From positions 4,862,001 to 4,926,000 of the forward strand of contig NZ_LT607754.1 in the NCBI RefSeq assembly GCF_900090285.1: 64,000 bases of DNA. The letters are read 5' to 3'. The notes under the pieces are model-generated. The model saw only the letters and a list, made by a program, of their open reading frames with translations. It was not told the origin of the DNA and made no database searches. Shown here one piece after another: positions 62,615 through 64,000 of the stretch; within the stretch, counting starts at the first letter, position 1, and every line of letters begins with the position of its first letter. Made by a program: the position numbers and the translations under genes. This DNA comes from Micromonospora inositola (GTDB lineage Bacteria > Actinomycetota > Actinomycetes > Mycobacteriales > Micromonosporaceae).

Positions 62615-63808
62615 TCAGTCCGGCAGACGGGGCATCTCCAGGCCGGGATCCCGGCCTAGCAGCACCGCCCGGGTGAGGGCCGCCGAGCCGAACCGGTCCC
62701 GGACCGCGTCCACCGCGGCGTCCAGGTCGGCGCCCGGATCACGGTCGAACGGCAGCGGCGGCTGCTCGTGCCCTTCGTCGAGGTTGCCGACGGACACCCC
62801 GATCAGCGTGACGCCCCGGGCCTCGAGCTCCGGCAGCGCCGTACGCAGCAGCGCCCGGGCCGCCGCCAGCAGCGGCCCGGTCTGCGCGGTCGCCTTGCCC
62901 AGGGTGTGCGAGCGGGTCGCCCGGGTGTAGTCGGCGAACCGCAGCCGCAGCATGACCGTGCGGCCGGTCCGCTCGGCGGAACGCATCCGTCGGGTCACCC
63001 GGTCGACCAGCCCGGCCAGGACGGCGTCGAGTTCGTCGGGGGAGTGCGGCTCCCGGCTCAGCGCGTGCTGGGCGCCCATCGAGGACCGGCGTCGACCGAC
63101 CTGCACCGGGCGGGGGTCGCGGTTGTGGGCCAGGGCGTGCAGGTGCCGGCCGGCGCCCGCGCCGAGCAGCGACACCAGGGTCGCCTCACCGAGGCGGGCC
63201 ACCTGGCCGACGGTCAGGATGCGCCGCTCGCGCAGCTTGCCGGCGGTGACCGGACCGACGCCCCAGAGCCGCTCCACGGGCAGCGGGTGCAGGAACTCCA
63301 ACTCCCGGTCCGGCGCGACGACCAGCAGGCCGTCCGGCTTCGCCACTCCGCTGGCCACCTTCGCCAGGAACTTTGTCCGGGCCACCCCGACGGTGATCGG
63401 CAGGCCGACCCCCTCGCGCACGTCGCGGCGCAGCCGTGCGGCGATGTCGGCCGGCGGGCCGACCAGCCGGCGCAGCCCGCCCACGTCGAGGAACGCCTCG
63501 TCGATGGAGAGCCCCTCGACCAGGGGAGTGGTCCCTCGGAAGATCTCGAACACCGCCCGGCTCGCCGCCGTGTACGCGGCCATCCGCGGCGGCACCACGA
63601 TCGCCTCCGGGCAGAGCCGCAGCGCCTGCCGCCCACCCATCGCGCTGCGTACGCCCCGCGCCTTCGCCTCGTAGCTGGCCGCCAGCACCACGCCACCGCC
63701 GACGATCACCGGCCGGCCGCGCAGCCGAGGGTCGTCCCGCTGCTCGACCGACGCGTAGAACGCGTCCAGGTCGGCGTGCAGGATGGTGGCGTCGCCCGAC
63801 ACGAACAC
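62615..63808 (-). CDS. dinB: DNA polymerase IV
   Basis: The 397-residue Y-family polymerase shows ILHADLDAFYASVEQRDDPR (first metal Asp and steric gate region), VVLAASYEAKARGVRSAMGG, and VEGLSIDEAFLDVGGLRRLV (catalytic Asp-Glu). RTKFLAKVASGVAKPDGLLV, the HhH motif LWGVGPVTAGKLRERRILTV, and a little-finger domain follow. The protein bypasses DNA lesions. A C-terminal HEQPPLPFDRD resembles the beta-clamp binding motif. The start is GTG 63808 or GTG 63802. Both lie within or next to a LexA box, so the mRNA is probably leaderless or nearly so. Confidence 0.92.
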   Translation of the reverse strand: MFVSGDATILHADLDAFYASVEQRDDPRLRGRPVIVGGGVVLAASYEAKARGVRSAMGGRQALRLCPEAIVVPPRMAAYTAASRAVFEIFRGTTPLVEGLSIDEAFLDVGGLRRLVGPPADIAARLRRDVREGVGLPITVGVARTKFLAKVASGVAKPDGLLVVAPDRELEFLHPLPVERLWGVGPVTAGKLRERRILTVGQVARLGEATLVSLLGAGAGRHLHALAHNRDPRPVQVGRRRSSMGAQHALSREPHSPDELDAVLAGLVDRVTRRMRSAERTGRTVMLRLRFADYTRATRSHTLGKATAQTGPLLAAARALLRTALPELEARGVTLIGVSVGNLDEGHEQPPLPFDRDPGADLDAAVDAVRDRFGSAALTRAVLLGRDPGLEMPRLPD

Positions 63809-63815
63809 ATGTTCG
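63802..63815. promoter_or_regulatory. LexA (SOS) box at the dinB start
   Basis: CGAACACATGTTCG matches the Gram-positive/actinobacterial LexA consensus CGAAC-N4-GTTCG perfectly. It overlaps the dinB initiation codon. LexA bound here would block initiation; cleavage after DNA damage would release it. Confidence 0.82.
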
Positions 63816-63880
63816 CATGAGCTTCCGACGTCAGCGCTGTGACCTGCCGATATCCCGACGCCAGTGGCATCGGTGACCGG

Positions 63881-64000
63881 TCACGGCAGCGCGAGCACGG
63901 CGGCGTGCCCCAGGTGGTCCGACGCCCACCGGCCGTCGGGGGTCTGCCGCTCGTTGCCGAAGACCTCGCTGCTCACCGGGACCACCGCGCCCTTGAACAT
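63881..64000 (-). CDS. Endonuclease/exonuclease/phosphatase family protein (partial, C-terminus)
   Basis: The frame enters from the right edge and ends at TGA 63881-63883. The last 39 residues include SSEVFGNERQTPDGRWASDH then LGHAAVLALP. The S-D-H motif near the C-terminus is the conserved catalytic histidine region of EEP-fold phosphodiesterases (DNase I, exonuclease III type). The Met encoded at 63998-64000 is probably internal, because homologs have some 200 residues before this motif. Substrate cannot be judged from the fragment. Confidence 0.65.
   Translation of the reverse strand: MFKGAVVPVSSEVFGNERQTPDGRWASDHLGHAAVLALP

Overview
The window is high-GC DNA with actinobacterial content: mycothiol- and ergothioneine-related enzymes, F420/LLM and deazaflavin oxidoreductases, PucR, PadR and HxlR regulators, DUF2267 and DUF6454 proteins, many GTG starts, and a LexA box of the CGAAC-N4-GTTCG type. 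I infer a filamentous actinomycete, most likely Micromonosporaceae. No rRNA, tRNA or CRISPR array was seen.

Layout. 1-5.3 kb: an ABC exporter pair, a mycothiol-dependent enzyme, a truncated HAD hydrolase, a DUF2267 protein, and a PadR-regulated membrane protein. 5.4-11.3 kb: accessory DNA with DivIVA-like remnants, an unrecognised 410-residue protein, an MGDG-synthase-like glycosyltransferase, and a dedA gene split by a 1.76-kb IS200/IS605 element. The element's TnpA has lost its catalytic tyrosine codon, but its TnpB looks intact. 11.4-23.4 kb: an HxlR/MFS divergent pair with twin operators, VOC and DUF2267 genes, a secreted DUF6454 protein, a beta-propeller lipoprotein, an orphan egtA, and several gene relics. 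23.5-26.4 kb: a BNR-repeat protein coupled to a ubiquitin-like MoaD/ThiS protein, plus two flavin/F420 oxidoreductases.

26.5-36.0 kb is one catabolic unit: LLM flavoprotein, dihydropyrimidinase, beta-ureidopropionase and NCS1 nucleobase transporter on the minus strand, then a PucR regulator, and divergently a class III aminotransferase and a malonate/methylmalonate semialdehyde dehydrogenase. Together they import a pyrimidine or hydantoin, open the ring, release beta-alanine and carry it to acetyl-CoA. No classical dihydropyrimidine dehydrogenase is present, and the LLM flavoprotein sits where it would be expected.

36.0-54.4 kb: gene relics (monooxygenase, CaiB/BaiF), small stress-type proteins, a diacylglycerol kinase, a third DUF2267 protein, nicotinate phosphoribosyltransferase, an L,D-transpeptidase, folE with a ferredoxin-reductase-like flavoprotein, a dienelactone hydrolase, an aromatic acid exporter, an RraA-like protein and a glutamate-synthase-like flavoprotein. 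54.5-61.3 kb: a formate dehydrogenase operon (catalytic subunit with an in-frame TGA selenocysteine codon and SECIS hairpin, four-cluster Fe-S subunit, NrfD-type membrane subunit) followed by an oxalate/formate-family transporter. 61.3-64.0 kb: a bacterial PARG-type macrodomain protein, a VOC protein, LexA-controlled DNA polymerase IV, and the end of an endonuclease/exonuclease/phosphatase-family gene.

A recurring feature is decay: at least eight recognisable gene fragments (IS5 transposase, HAD, SDR, GH13, amidohydrolase, flavoprotein monooxygenase, CaiB/BaiF, DivIVA) lie between intact operons.
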